A stretch of 64,000 nt of DNA from CAWGQN01 sp963824885 (lineage in GTDB: Bacteria > Actinomycetota > Actinomycetes > Actinomycetales > Microbacteriaceae), in contig CAWGQN010000010.1 in NCBI GenBank assembly GCA_963824885.1, forward strand, positions 248,001-312,000, given 5' to 3'. Under the pieces are notes generated by a model that saw only the letters and a list, made by a program, of their open reading frames with translations, was not told the DNA's origin and did not search any database. Below are positions 9,563 through 17,675 of the stretch, in pieces; positions within the stretch are counted from its first letter, which is position 1; each line of letters opens with the position of its first letter. The position numbers were made by a program, and so were the translations under genes.

Positions 9563-10459
9563 TTAATCGCGCGTTCCCTCGTTCGATGCGCGCTCGGCGC
9601 CTCGAACGAGGAGTCGAAATTCGGGGTGATGTTCCGGAAGTTCGATTGGCAACCCACGCGGAGCCGTTGAGGTCGTCGCACGCGCCAAGGCACGCTTGAC
9701 GAGTCGATCCTCGAGCGACTGGTAGGCGAGTACGACAACGCGCCCCCGCGCCGATGTGACTCCGAGCGCCTGAGGAAGCGTCGAGGTCAGCGCGGCAAGT
9801 TCGTGATTTACTTCAATTCGCAACGCTTGAAATACTCTCTTGGCGGGATGGCCCGTACGCCGACGTGCCGCGGGCGTCGCGCGCGCGATAATCTCGACAA
9901 GCTGCGCCGACCGCATGATCGGGGCGCGTGAACGCGCTTCGACGATTCGCTTGGCAAACCGCTGGGCAAGTCTTTCGTCGCCATACTCCCAAAAAATTCG
10001 CCTCAAGGCGTCTTCGTCGTACGTCGCTAGAATCGTCGCCGCAGTTACCGTCTCACTGGTGTCCATTCGCATGTCAAGCGGAGCATCGTGCGAATACGAG
10101 AAGCCACGCTCGACTCGATCAAGTTGCAACGACGAGACGCCCAGGTCAAAAAGGAGGCCGTTGACTGCACCGATGCCCATTTCTTTCAGACTCGCGCAGA
10201 GACGATCAAAGACGGCGTGGACGTAACGGACCTGTGGTCCGAACCGAGCGAGCCGTTCTCTCGCGACGTCTAACGCGGCCGCGTCACGATCAAATCCAAC
10301 GAGGTGCAAACTCGGAATACGTTCGAGAAAAATTTCGGCGTGGCCGCCCATTCCAAGAGTTCCGTCGACAAGAATAGCTCCCGGTTTGGTCAGGGCCGGT
10401 GCGAGCAAGGCAAAGCATCGTTCGCGCATGACGGGTGTGTGAATCTGGTCAATTTTCAT
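9563..10459 (-). CDS. rsmH: RsmH (MraW), 16S rRNA C1402 N4-methyltransferase
   Basis: SAM-dependent methyltransferase that modifies C1402 in the decoding centre of 16S rRNA. It shows IHTPVMRERC at the N-terminus, the SAM-binding loop VDGTLGMGGHAEIFL, an NGLLFDLGVSSLQLD segment and the late motif RVFQALRIEVNHEL, all typical of MraW. The start is uncertain: ATG 10459 gives 298 aa and matches the family N-terminus; ATG 10498 would add 13 residues. It follows mraZ in the dcw operon. Confidence 0.94.
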   Translation of the reverse strand: MKIDQIHTPVMRERCFALLAPALTKPGAILVDGTLGMGGHAEIFLERIPSLHLVGFDRDAAALDVARERLARFGPQVRYVHAVFDRLCASLKEMGIGAVNGLLFDLGVSSLQLDRVERGFSYSHDAPLDMRMDTSETVTAATILATYDEDALRRIFWEYGDERLAQRFAKRIVEARSRAPIMRSAQLVEIIARATPAARRRTGHPAKRVFQALRIEVNHELAALTSTLPQALGVTSARGRVVVLAYQSLEDRLVKRALARATTSTAPRGLPIELPEHHPEFRLLVRGAERASNEGTRD

Positions 10460-10560
10460 CGCGTGCCGGGCCGGTCCCGAATCCGGATCCCCATCCATTC
10501 CGACCTGGCACGGGGGAAGCGTGTCAGGGCAGCGAATGGCTGGAGATCGGAATCCGGGCG

Positions 10561-10992
10561 CTAGAAGAGTCCGGGAATCACCTCCTCGGTCGTATTAGCG
10601 AAGGAGGCTTCTTGATCAGCCAGGTAGGCCTCCCACGCCGAAGTGTCCCATATTTCGGCCCGATTTCCGGCGCCAATTACGGTCAAGTCGCGCCGAAGAC
10701 CGGCATACGTGCGAAGATTCGAGGGGAGGGTAAGGCGATGTTGACTGTCGGGGTTCTCAGCACTCGCGCCTGACAAGAAGACCCGCAAGAAATCACGCGC
10801 TTGCTTGCTTGTGACCGGTGCCTGGCGAATTCGATCATGCAATTCGTCGAACTCGCTCGTGCTGAAGACATAAAGGCAGTGCTCTTGACCGCGCGTGACG
10901 ACCACGCCCGACGCCAATTCTGCACGGAATTTCGCGGGAAGAATGACGCGACCCTTGTCGTCGAGTTTGGGGGCGTACGTGCCGAGAAACAT
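10561..10992 (-). CDS. mraZ: MraZ, transcriptional regulator of the dcw cluster
   Basis: DNA-binding protein with two AbrB/SpoVT-like halves that represses or tunes the dcw operon it heads. The 143-aa protein begins MFLGTYAPKLDDKGRVILPA, the textbook MraZ start, at ATG 10992 with GGGGTGG upstream. The second half repeats the fold (DSQHRLTLPSNLRTYAGL). A longer open frame upstream is not needed. The likely operator lies 42-65 bp upstream. Confidence 0.95.
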   Translation of the reverse strand: MFLGTYAPKLDDKGRVILPAKFRAELASGVVVTRGQEHCLYVFSTSEFDELHDRIRQAPVTSKQARDFLRVFLSGASAENPDSQHRLTLPSNLRTYAGLRRDLTVIGAGNRAEIWDTSAWEAYLADQEASFANTTEEVIPGLF

Positions 10993-11033
10993 CGCACCAC
11001 CCCGATTCGTCCGGTTAGAATTTTGGCTATCCT

Positions 11034-11057
11034 CCACTTTACTCCACTATGCGCCAC
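11034..11057 (-). promoter_or_regulatory. MraZ operator: three GTGG repeats at 10-bp spacing
   Basis: On the minus strand GTGG occurs three times, at 11057-11054, 11047-11044 and 11037-11034, each exactly 10 bp from the next. MraZ is known to bind promoter-proximal direct repeats of a TGGG/GTGG core with about 10-bp periodicity, and this block lies just upstream of mraZ. The repeats are seen directly; the binding is inferred. Confidence 0.75.
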
Positions 11058-11289
11058 TCAACGGCACCATTGCTCGCGCGTTTTTCCGGAAAGCCGGCAA
11101 CCGGCCTCTCGGAACGCGGCCGTAAAAGCCCACGCGCGGGTGGAGGAAAAGAGGGACGAGAAAAATCGCGCTGCCGCCACGGGTTCCCGTGGCCAAACGC
11201 CGACCTAACGCGGTGGCAGAGAGGCCACGCGCGCCAACCGCACCGTCGGTGTCACGCGCTGCACCGCCGAATCTCGACTCAGCTCACAA

Positions 11290-11673
11290 TTAGCGTTCGC
11301 CGCCGCGTCGATCCCAGCGGTCGTTCAACCGCTCCATGAACCCGCGGTGAGGCACCCGACTCTGCCCGCCCGATGGGCTCGGCGGGTCTTCTCCGCTCAT
11401 GTCAGATTCAACTGAGTGTGGCGGAACGAAGCACACGAGTACGCCCACAAACATTGTGATGAATCCAACAATTCCCACGAGCGGCTGGCGAATGACGACG
11501 CCCGTGATGAGAATAGCGATCCCGGCTACCGCGAGGAGGGCGCCAATCGCCGCAGCGCGAAAGTTGCGTTTGCCGCGACGCGAACCGACGGTCGCAACAA
11601 AATCGGCATCGCTGTGATAGAGACTACGCTCCATTTCTTCGAGGAGGCGCTGCTCTTGCTCCGAAAGCGGCAT
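11290..11673 (-). CDS. DUF3040 membrane protein
   Basis: A 127-aa protein with the DUF3040 start MPLSEQEQRLLEEMERSLY, a soluble N-terminal third, two closely spaced membrane segments (AAIGALLAVAGIAILITGVV and LVGIVGFITMFVGVLVCF) and a charged, Gly/Pro-rich C-terminal tail. DUF3040 genes sit beside the dcw cluster in many actinobacteria and have no proven function. It is transcribed towards mraZ with a 250-bp gap that holds the MraZ boxes, so it is probably a separate unit, divergent from the prenyl synthase gene. Confidence 0.85.
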   Translation of the reverse strand: MPLSEQEQRLLEEMERSLYHSDADFVATVGSRRGKRNFRAAAIGALLAVAGIAILITGVVIRQPLVGIVGFITMFVGVLVCFVPPHSVESDMSGEDPPSPSGGQSRVPHRGFMERLNDRWDRRGGER

Positions 11674-11749
11674 CTGCTTCCCCTCAGGGTCGGAATCGAC
11701 GCATCATAAAATTACATTCTAACTCGGGACGAATCGCTAAGCTAGGAAA

Positions 11750-12871
11750 GTGGCTCAAAGCGCACACCTTGTGGATCTCGTTCAGCGCCAAATCGACCAA
11801 TTCCTTGAATCTCACGATCCTATTGTGCGTGAATTGGGTCCCGACGCGACGGTTTTCGTCGATTTCTCACGGAGCTTTCTTCAAGCGGGAAAGAGATTTC
11901 GCGCTCAATTCTGCTATTGGGGCTGGCACGGCGTGAATTCGCTCATCGGCGGGCCCGAATCGACCCGGGTCAGTATGGATTCGCGGGATCACGAGGGGAT
12001 TATCCGGCTCGCGAGCGCACTCGAACTCTTCCACTCCGCGGCACTCATTCACGACGACATCATCGACGAGTCCGATACGAGGCGCGGAGCAGCGGCCATC
12101 CATCGACGCTTCGCCGACGTGCATCGACATTCGGGGTGGGATTCCGATGCCGCAGAATTCGGAATATCCGCTGCAATCCTGCTCGGCGATCTCTTGCTTG
12201 CGTGGAGCGACGAACTCTTTGAATCGGGGCTTGACCTACTGGATAACCGCGATTGGGCGACGCTTGCTCGCGCAGAATTCTCCCAAATGCGATCAGAAAT
12301 TGTGGTCGGGCAGTACCTCGACGTGCTGGAAGAAAAGGCGTGGCCCACGCGCCCGCTCGGAGAGCTCGTTGCGCGCGCAATAACCGTCGCAACGTATAAA
12401 TCTGCAAAGTACAGCGTCGAGGCTCCGCTCAGAATCGGGGCCGCGTTTGGTGGAGCGTCGACCGCGCAAAAGAACACCCTCAGCGAGTACGGCCGCCCAC
12501 TCGGCATCGCTTTTCAACTTCGCGATGACCTCCTCGGGGTATTCGGCGACCCGCGGCTGACCGGTAAGCCTAGTGGCGACGACTTGGTGCACGGTAAAAG
12601 GACCGTTCTGATCGCATTCGCTCGTCAGAACCTGGATGCTGCCGCGCGACGAGACTTCGATTCGCTCGTGGGAGATCCCACGCTGGAACGGCGCCAAATC
12701 GAGTCACTTCAAGAAACAATCCGCGACAGCGGAGCCGTCGCCCTCGTCGAGGCATCAATTGCGGATCATGTGGTCGCCGCAAAGGAAGCACTAACGAAAG
12801 CGCCGATTGACCGTGCAGCGCGCACGCGGCTGAGCGAGCTGGCCGAAAGACTAACAAACCGCGTGACGTGA
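11750..12871 (+). CDS. Trans-polyprenyl diphosphate synthase (IdsA-like)
   Basis: Condenses isopentenyl diphosphate with allylic diphosphates to make GGPP-length or longer prenyl chains for carotenoids, quinones or lipid carriers. The 373-aa protein has the first Asp-rich motif (HDDIIDESDTRRG, residues about 101-113) and the second (QLRDDLLGVFGD, about 253-264), with KGxRxR-like residues near 48-51. GTG start at 11750. A TAAGCT hexamer lies six bases before the start, so the mRNA may be leaderless. The neighbouring order idsA, Rv2175c-like, pknL matches mycobacteria. Chain length cannot be read from the motifs alone. Confidence 0.9.
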   Translation: MAQSAHLVDLVQRQIDQFLESHDPIVRELGPDATVFVDFSRSFLQAGKRFRAQFCYWGWHGVNSLIGGPESTRVSMDSRDHEGIIRLASALELFHSAALIHDDIIDESDTRRGAAAIHRRFADVHRHSGWDSDAAEFGISAAILLGDLLLAWSDELFESGLDLLDNRDWATLARAEFSQMRSEIVVGQYLDVLEEKAWPTRPLGELVARAITVATYKSAKYSVEAPLRIGAAFGGASTAQKNTLSEYGRPLGIAFQLRDDLLGVFGDPRLTGKPSGDDLVHGKRTVLIAFARQNLDAAARRDFDSLVGDPTLERRQIESLQETIRDSGAVALVEASIADHVVAAKEALTKAPIDRAARTRLSELAERLTNRVT

Positions 12872-12878
12872 GATTGTC

Positions 12879-13220
12879 CTAGGCAAGCGCTTGAGCAATG
12901 CGCCTCACCTCTGCTTTGCGTCCACCCCTCAACGCGTCTATCGGCGTTGCATTGAGGCTTTCTTCGGGAGCCAACAACCACGAGAGCGATTCGTCGTCGC
13001 TAAATCCCGCGTCTTTGAGAACGATTACGGTCCCCCGCACGTCGTTGACGAGTGTTCGCTCGGAAAGGAACGCATCCGGTACGACGAGAACCCCGTCTCG
13101 GCGCGTCGCAAGAAGTTGATGATCCTCAATTAAGCGACGTACCTTGCTCACGGTAAGACCCAATTGTTCGGCAACATCGGGAAGCGGCAGCCAATTTACG
13201 GAAGATAGCACGTCGTTCAC
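12879..13220 (-). CDS. Rv2175c-family DNA-binding protein
   Basis: A 113-aa protein with a winged-helix/excisionase-like N-terminal part (LPLPDVAEQLGLTVSKVRRL) and a compact C-terminal helical part containing DDESLSWLL. Rv2175c of M. tuberculosis has this architecture and is phosphorylated by the kinase PknL encoded next to it; here the pknL-like gene is divergent and 137 bp away. I chose GTG 13220; the longer open frame to 13448 would run through the intergenic promoter region. The kinase-substrate relation is inferred from synteny and family knowledge. Confidence 0.82.
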   Translation of the reverse strand: MNDVLSSVNWLPLPDVAEQLGLTVSKVRRLIEDHQLLATRRDGVLVVPDAFLSERTLVNDVRGTVIVLKDAGFSDDESLSWLLAPEESLNATPIDALRGGRKAEVRRIAQALA

Positions 13221-13357
13221 GCGTCTAGAGTGCCACGGACCCCGCGCGCCCGCCAACGGCCCACACCGCGCGCGCGACAATTGACCTCGGCCGCGTCGCT
13301 CACCATTTCGCGGTGTTTTGTGAAGTCCATAGCAACAGCGATCAATAAGCTTGTCCC

Positions 13358-15262
13358 GTGACTTCCGCGCCGTTGGACCCGATGATTGGCCGTCTGATTG
13401 ACGGACGATATCAGGTTCGGTCTCGAATCGCACGCGGCGGAATGGCAACCGTCTATGTTGCGACAGATTTGCGGCTTGAGCGTCGTGTTGCCATCAAGAT
13501 TATGCATGGCCACTTGGCCGACGACAGCAGCTTCAAGAATCGATTCGTGCAAGAAGCACGCTCGGCCGCTCGGCTCGCAGACCCCAACGTCGTCAACGTC
13601 TTCGATCAGGGCCAAGACGTTGACATGGCTTACCTTGTCATGGAGTATCTTCCGGGTATCACGTTGCGCGACCTCATTAAGGACCGCGGGGCACTTACTC
13701 CCGAACAGACAATCGACATTTCCCACGCCGTATTGAGCGGATTGGCCGCGGCTCACGAAGCAGGCATCGTTCATCGCGATCTCAAGCCTGAAAACGTCCT
13801 CCTTGCCGACGATGGGCGCGTAAAAATCGGTGACTTCGGTCTCGCCCGCGCCGCGAGCGCCAACACGGCGACCGGTCAAGCCCTCCTCGGCACTATTGCG
13901 TACTTATCACCTGAATTGGTGACGCGAGGAATCGCCGACGCACGAAGCGACATTTATGCGCTCGGCATCATGATCTACGAGATTTTGACCGGCGAACAGC
14001 CGTTCAAGGGTGAGCAACCGATGCAAATCGCGTATCAGCACGCAAATGACTCGGTGCCCAAGCCGAGTTCGGCGCGCGCGGGCATCCCGGTCGAGCTCGA
14101 TGAGCTCGTGTTATGGGCGACTGCGCGTGATCCAGATGATCGCCCTTTGAACGCGCGCGTCATGCTTGACCGATTGCTTGAAATTGAAAAACAAACACGC
14201 TCGCTCGAATCCACGTCCGAATTTGCCGATAGGCAAACCGTTCTTATCGCCCCAACCCGGCAGGTCGTTGAGCGCGAGACCCAGGCAATCGGGTCAATTC
14301 CGCGCCATAAAACTCAACCTCTCGCTCCCAACCACGCGAGTGCGCTCACGTTCGCAGCCGCGAGGCGCCGCAAACGCGGTTATTGGCTTTTCGTCCTCGT
14401 TCTGCTGTTCACGGCAAGCGCGGCGGGCACGGGGTGGTATTTCGGTTCTGGTCCCGGCGCGAACGTGTCGATTCCTGCCGTCGCCGGCCTCGATCCTCGT
14501 GCGGCAGCGACGGCGCTCGAAGACTCCAGTTTCGCGGTCGCGCTGTCATCTCGACCCGATCTTGCGGTCCCCGCGGGTCAATCCAGCGGCACGGAGCCCG
14601 CCGAAGGAAGCCTTGTCCGAAAAGGCTCCACGATTACGCTTTTCACGTCGACGGGTCCTCGGCAACTTCCCGTCCCCGACGTAGTCGGGATGACACAAAG
14701 CAAAGCAAGCGCCGAGTTGACAACCGCGGGATTTACGGTCCTTCCTGACCCGCAGACCGAGTTTTCGCGTTCGAATTCTCGCGGTGCGGTGCTCTCCGTT
14801 CACGACAGCACTGGATCACCGCTTGGGCCGACCTATGGAGAACAACAACCTATTTCGCTCGTAGTCTCCGCGGGCGGAATCCCCAACGTTGCGGGCAAGA
14901 CCGTCGACGACGCACGGAGCGCGCTCGATGACGTCGGTCTCAAGATCGCCTCTGGCAATGAGATATTCAGCGATACCGTCGCAGAAGGCCTTGTCATTGA
15001 AAGCTCGATTCCCGCGGACGTCGTGAGGCCGGGCGATACCATCACCGTCACAATTTCGAGGGGTCCAGAACCCGTTCCTGTTCCGAACGTCGTCGGGATT
15101 CCGTGGGGACAAGCCAAGAAAATTCTGAGTGACGCGTCGTTCGCGTTGTCGTACGACCTGAGCGCTGACCTCGTGCCCCTTCTCGTTCGCGTGACCGGCA
15201 CCGATCCGGTCGCGGGCCAGCTCGCCAAGAAAGGGTCGACGGTCACCGTGAAGTTCTTATGA
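13358..15262 (+). CDS. pknL: PknL-type Ser/Thr protein kinase with PASTA repeats
   Basis: Membrane receptor-like kinase of 634 aa. The kinase domain (about residues 8-270) has the Gly loop RIARGGMATVYVAT, the ATP Lys in VAIKIM, HRDLKPENVLL, DFGLARA and an activation loop ending GTIAYLSPEL. One membrane helix lies near residues 342-362, followed by about four extracytoplasmic PASTA repeats that in this family bind muropeptides or lipid II. Neighbours (idsA, Rv2175c-like, aroG, plsC) match mycobacterial pknL. GTG start with TAAGCT six bases upstream. The 3' end overlaps the convergent aroG by six bases. Confidence 0.92.
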   Translation: MTSAPLDPMIGRLIDGRYQVRSRIARGGMATVYVATDLRLERRVAIKIMHGHLADDSSFKNRFVQEARSAARLADPNVVNVFDQGQDVDMAYLVMEYLPGITLRDLIKDRGALTPEQTIDISHAVLSGLAAAHEAGIVHRDLKPENVLLADDGRVKIGDFGLARAASANTATGQALLGTIAYLSPELVTRGIADARSDIYALGIMIYEILTGEQPFKGEQPMQIAYQHANDSVPKPSSARAGIPVELDELVLWATARDPDDRPLNARVMLDRLLEIEKQTRSLESTSEFADRQTVLIAPTRQVVERETQAIGSIPRHKTQPLAPNHASALTFAAARRRKRGYWLFVLVLLFTASAAGTGWYFGSGPGANVSIPAVAGLDPRAAATALEDSSFAVALSSRPDLAVPAGQSSGTEPAEGSLVRKGSTITLFTSTGPRQLPVPDVVGMTQSKASAELTTAGFTVLPDPQTEFSRSNSRGAVLSVHDSTGSPLGPTYGEQQPISLVVSAGGIPNVAGKTVDDARSALDDVGLKIASGNEIFSDTVAEGLVIESSIPADVVRPGDTITVTISRGPEPVPVPNVVGIPWGQAKKILSDASFALSYDLSADLVPLLVRVTGTDPVAGQLAKKGSTVTVKFL

Positions 15263-16627
15263 CGACACGAGTTCTTCGGCCACAAGAAAAGCGAGTTCGA
15301 GCGACTGCATATGGTTCAAGCGCGGATCGCACAACGACTCGTACCGAGTTGCAAGTGTTTCTTCGTCAATATGCTCAGATCCGCCAAGACACTCGGTCAC
15401 GTCGTCTCCGGTGAGTTCAATGTGAATTCCGCCGGGGTTGGTTCCCACATCTCTGTGTGCCTCAAAGAACCCTCGAACCTCGTCAACCACGTCCTCAAAT
15501 CGGCGGCTCTTATACCCATTGGGAGTTGTCAGACCGTTGCCGTGCATGGGGTCACTCACCCAGAGTGGTCTCGCATCGCTCGCCTTGGCCGCTTCGAGCA
15601 AAGGTGGGAGCGCATCTCGAACCGTGCTCGCACCCATTCGCGTGATGAATGTGAGGCGGCCCGGTTCGCGGTGCGGGTCAAGCTTGTCCATAAGCGCAAG
15701 CAGCGTCGACGGCGACGCGGACGGACCCAACTTAACCCCGATTGGGTTCCGAACCCGCGACAAAAAATCGACGTGGGCGCCGTCGAGATCGCGAGTGCGC
15801 TCGCCAACCCACACAAAGTGTGCCGAGGTATTGTACGGCGAACCGGTGCGAGAGTCGATTCGCGTCATTGGTCGCTCATAGTCCATGAGGAGCGCCTCGT
15901 GGCTGCTGTAAAATTCAACGCGTTTGAGTTCGTCGAAATCGGCGCCCGCCGCCTCCATAAACCTAATTGCCCGATCAATTTCTCTCGCGAGGCCCTCATA
16001 TCGTTGATTCGCAGGGTTCGAGCGGAACCCCCGGTTCCAATTGTGCACCTGACGCAAGTCAGCGAATCCACCCTGGGTAAAGGCACGAATCAAATTCAGG
16101 GTCGACGCGGCCATATGGTAACTCCTGACGAGCCGCACAGGATCTGGCGCACGGGACTCGGGAGTAAAGTCATAACCGTTTACGCTGTCGCCTCGATAAG
16201 CAGGAAGAGTGACCTCACCCCTCGTCTCCGTTTCGCTCGTGCGCGGTTTCGCGAACTGGCCGGCCATTCGACCGACTTTCACAATTGGCATCGACGCGCC
16301 GTACGTGAGAACCACGGCCATTTGCAAAACGGTCTTTACCCTGTTGCGAATCTGGTCTGCTGTCGCGCCGGCGAAGGTTTCAGCGCAGTCGCCGCCCTGG
16401 AGAACAAAGGCCTTGCCCTCCGACGCGGTAGCCAGACGGCCTCGCAATTGGTCAACCTCGCCCGCAAACACGAGCGGAGGCAATGACGCAATCTCGTCAG
16501 ACGCAGCGCGTGCCGCGTCAGGATCAAGCCACTCGGGTTGCTGTTTGATTGGAAGCGTGCGCCAGAAATCCAACCCCGCGACGACGGATTCGTCGGCCGC
16601 CACGAAACGCTCTGATAGATCTACCAC
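15257..16627 (-). CDS. aroG: Class II DAHP synthase
   Basis: First enzyme of the shikimate pathway: joins phosphoenolpyruvate and erythrose 4-phosphate. Plant-like class II motifs are clear: FVLQGGDCAETF, VKVGRMAGQFAKPR, FYSSHEALLMDYE, GVKLGPS, WVSDPMHGNG and IHIELTGDDVTECLGG. The frame is open to a TTG at 16735, but a GTG at 16627 with AGGAG 12 bases upstream gives a family-sized protein of about 456 aa, so I prefer it. It lies downstream of plsC on the same strand. Confidence 0.93.
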   Translation of the reverse strand: MVDLSERFVAADESVVAGLDFWRTLPIKQQPEWLDPDAARAASDEIASLPPLVFAGEVDQLRGRLATASEGKAFVLQGGDCAETFAGATADQIRNRVKTVLQMAVVLTYGASMPIVKVGRMAGQFAKPRTSETETRGEVTLPAYRGDSVNGYDFTPESRAPDPVRLVRSYHMAASTLNLIRAFTQGGFADLRQVHNWNRGFRSNPANQRYEGLAREIDRAIRFMEAAGADFDELKRVEFYSSHEALLMDYERPMTRIDSRTGSPYNTSAHFVWVGERTRDLDGAHVDFLSRVRNPIGVKLGPSASPSTLLALMDKLDPHREPGRLTFITRMGASTVRDALPPLLEAAKASDARPLWVSDPMHGNGLTTPNGYKSRRFEDVVDEVRGFFEAHRDVGTNPGGIHIELTGDDVTECLGGSEHIDEETLATRYESLCDPRLNHMQSLELAFLVAEELVSS

Positions 16628-16725
16628 GGGTGTGTCGATGCTCCTTGATCGCGCAACCTCGTTTACCAACCCAGTCCGAGGGTTTGCACGCGGCGCAGTT
16701 ACGCGAAACCTCCCGAGTGTGCAGT

Positions 16726-17415
16726 CTATCGCCAACGACGCATGCGGTTCGTCTTGACCGATGTGGCGTATAGGTCAACATATTCCTGACCGCTCACCTT
16801 ATTCAACTCATACATAATCTCGTCCGTCACCGAACGTAAAACGAACCGGTCGCCCTCCATCCCGTGAAAGCGAGAAAAATCAATGGGCTTTCCAATAACG
16901 ATATCTAGGCGACGAATTCGAGGAAATCGCGCGCCAATGGGCATGATCGCGTCAGTACCGACCATCGCGACCGGGATAAGCGGAACGTCGGCCTCGAGAA
17001 CCATCCGCGCAACGCCCGTGCGACCTCGATAGAGCCGCGCATCGGGACTACGAGTACCCTCAGGATATATTCCGAGAAGCTCACCACGACCGAGAACCTC
17101 GAGTCCGGCATTGAGCGAATCCTCGGACGCTTTTCCGCCAGAACGATCAATTGACACCTGACCGGTCGCTTGAAAAAAAAGCCGCGTGATCCGCCCCGTG
17201 AAACCGGAGCCAGTAAAGTAATCGCTCTTCGCGAGGAACGAGATTCGACGCTTGAGCACAAGGGGCAAAAAGACGGAATCGATGAACGACAGGTGATTAC
17301 TCGCGATGATTGCTGCGCCGCGGGAGGGAATATTCTCTCTGCCGCGGACGCGAGGCCGAAAAACCGTCAGGAGAAGAGGTCCCGCAATAAGGTTCTTCAT
17401 GAACCAGTAGAACAT
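16726..17415 (-). CDS. PlsC-type 1-acylglycerol-3-phosphate acyltransferase
   Basis: Membrane-associated acyltransferase probably making phosphatidic acid. The 229-aa protein has the catalytic NHLSFID (HX4D; His41, Asp46), the glycerol-phosphate binding motif IYPEGTRSPD and block IV VPLIPVAMVG, after a short hydrophobic N-terminus. The homologue in M. tuberculosis (Rv2182c) is also close to aroG and pknL. Its exact acyl acceptor is not shown by sequence. Confidence 0.9.
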   Translation of the reverse strand: MFYWFMKNLIAGPLLLTVFRPRVRGRENIPSRGAAIIASNHLSFIDSVFLPLVLKRRISFLAKSDYFTGSGFTGRITRLFFQATGQVSIDRSGGKASEDSLNAGLEVLGRGELLGIYPEGTRSPDARLYRGRTGVARMVLEADVPLIPVAMVGTDAIMPIGARFPRIRRLDIVIGKPIDFSRFHGMEGDRFVLRSVTDEIMYELNKVSGQEYVDLYATSVKTNRMRRWR

Positions 17416-17675
17416 TCGTCGTTCCCTCCGCGTTCGGCATCAAGCTTAGATGATCCGACAAAAGCACCAATCTTTCAAATTGATCGGTCAAGGGCCTGGC
17501 CACAGGGCAAGAGTCCCTGATACGATTCCGGCTAATCCCACGGTGTGACGTGGCGCGTGACTCTCTCGCCTTTCTCAGATGGAATCTGCCAGAACGGCTT
17601 GATCTGGCGGGGGGCCGTCGGCGCGTCCACCCTTGCCGAACGCAATCGACACGAGCACAAATGGGAGAAGCCACG

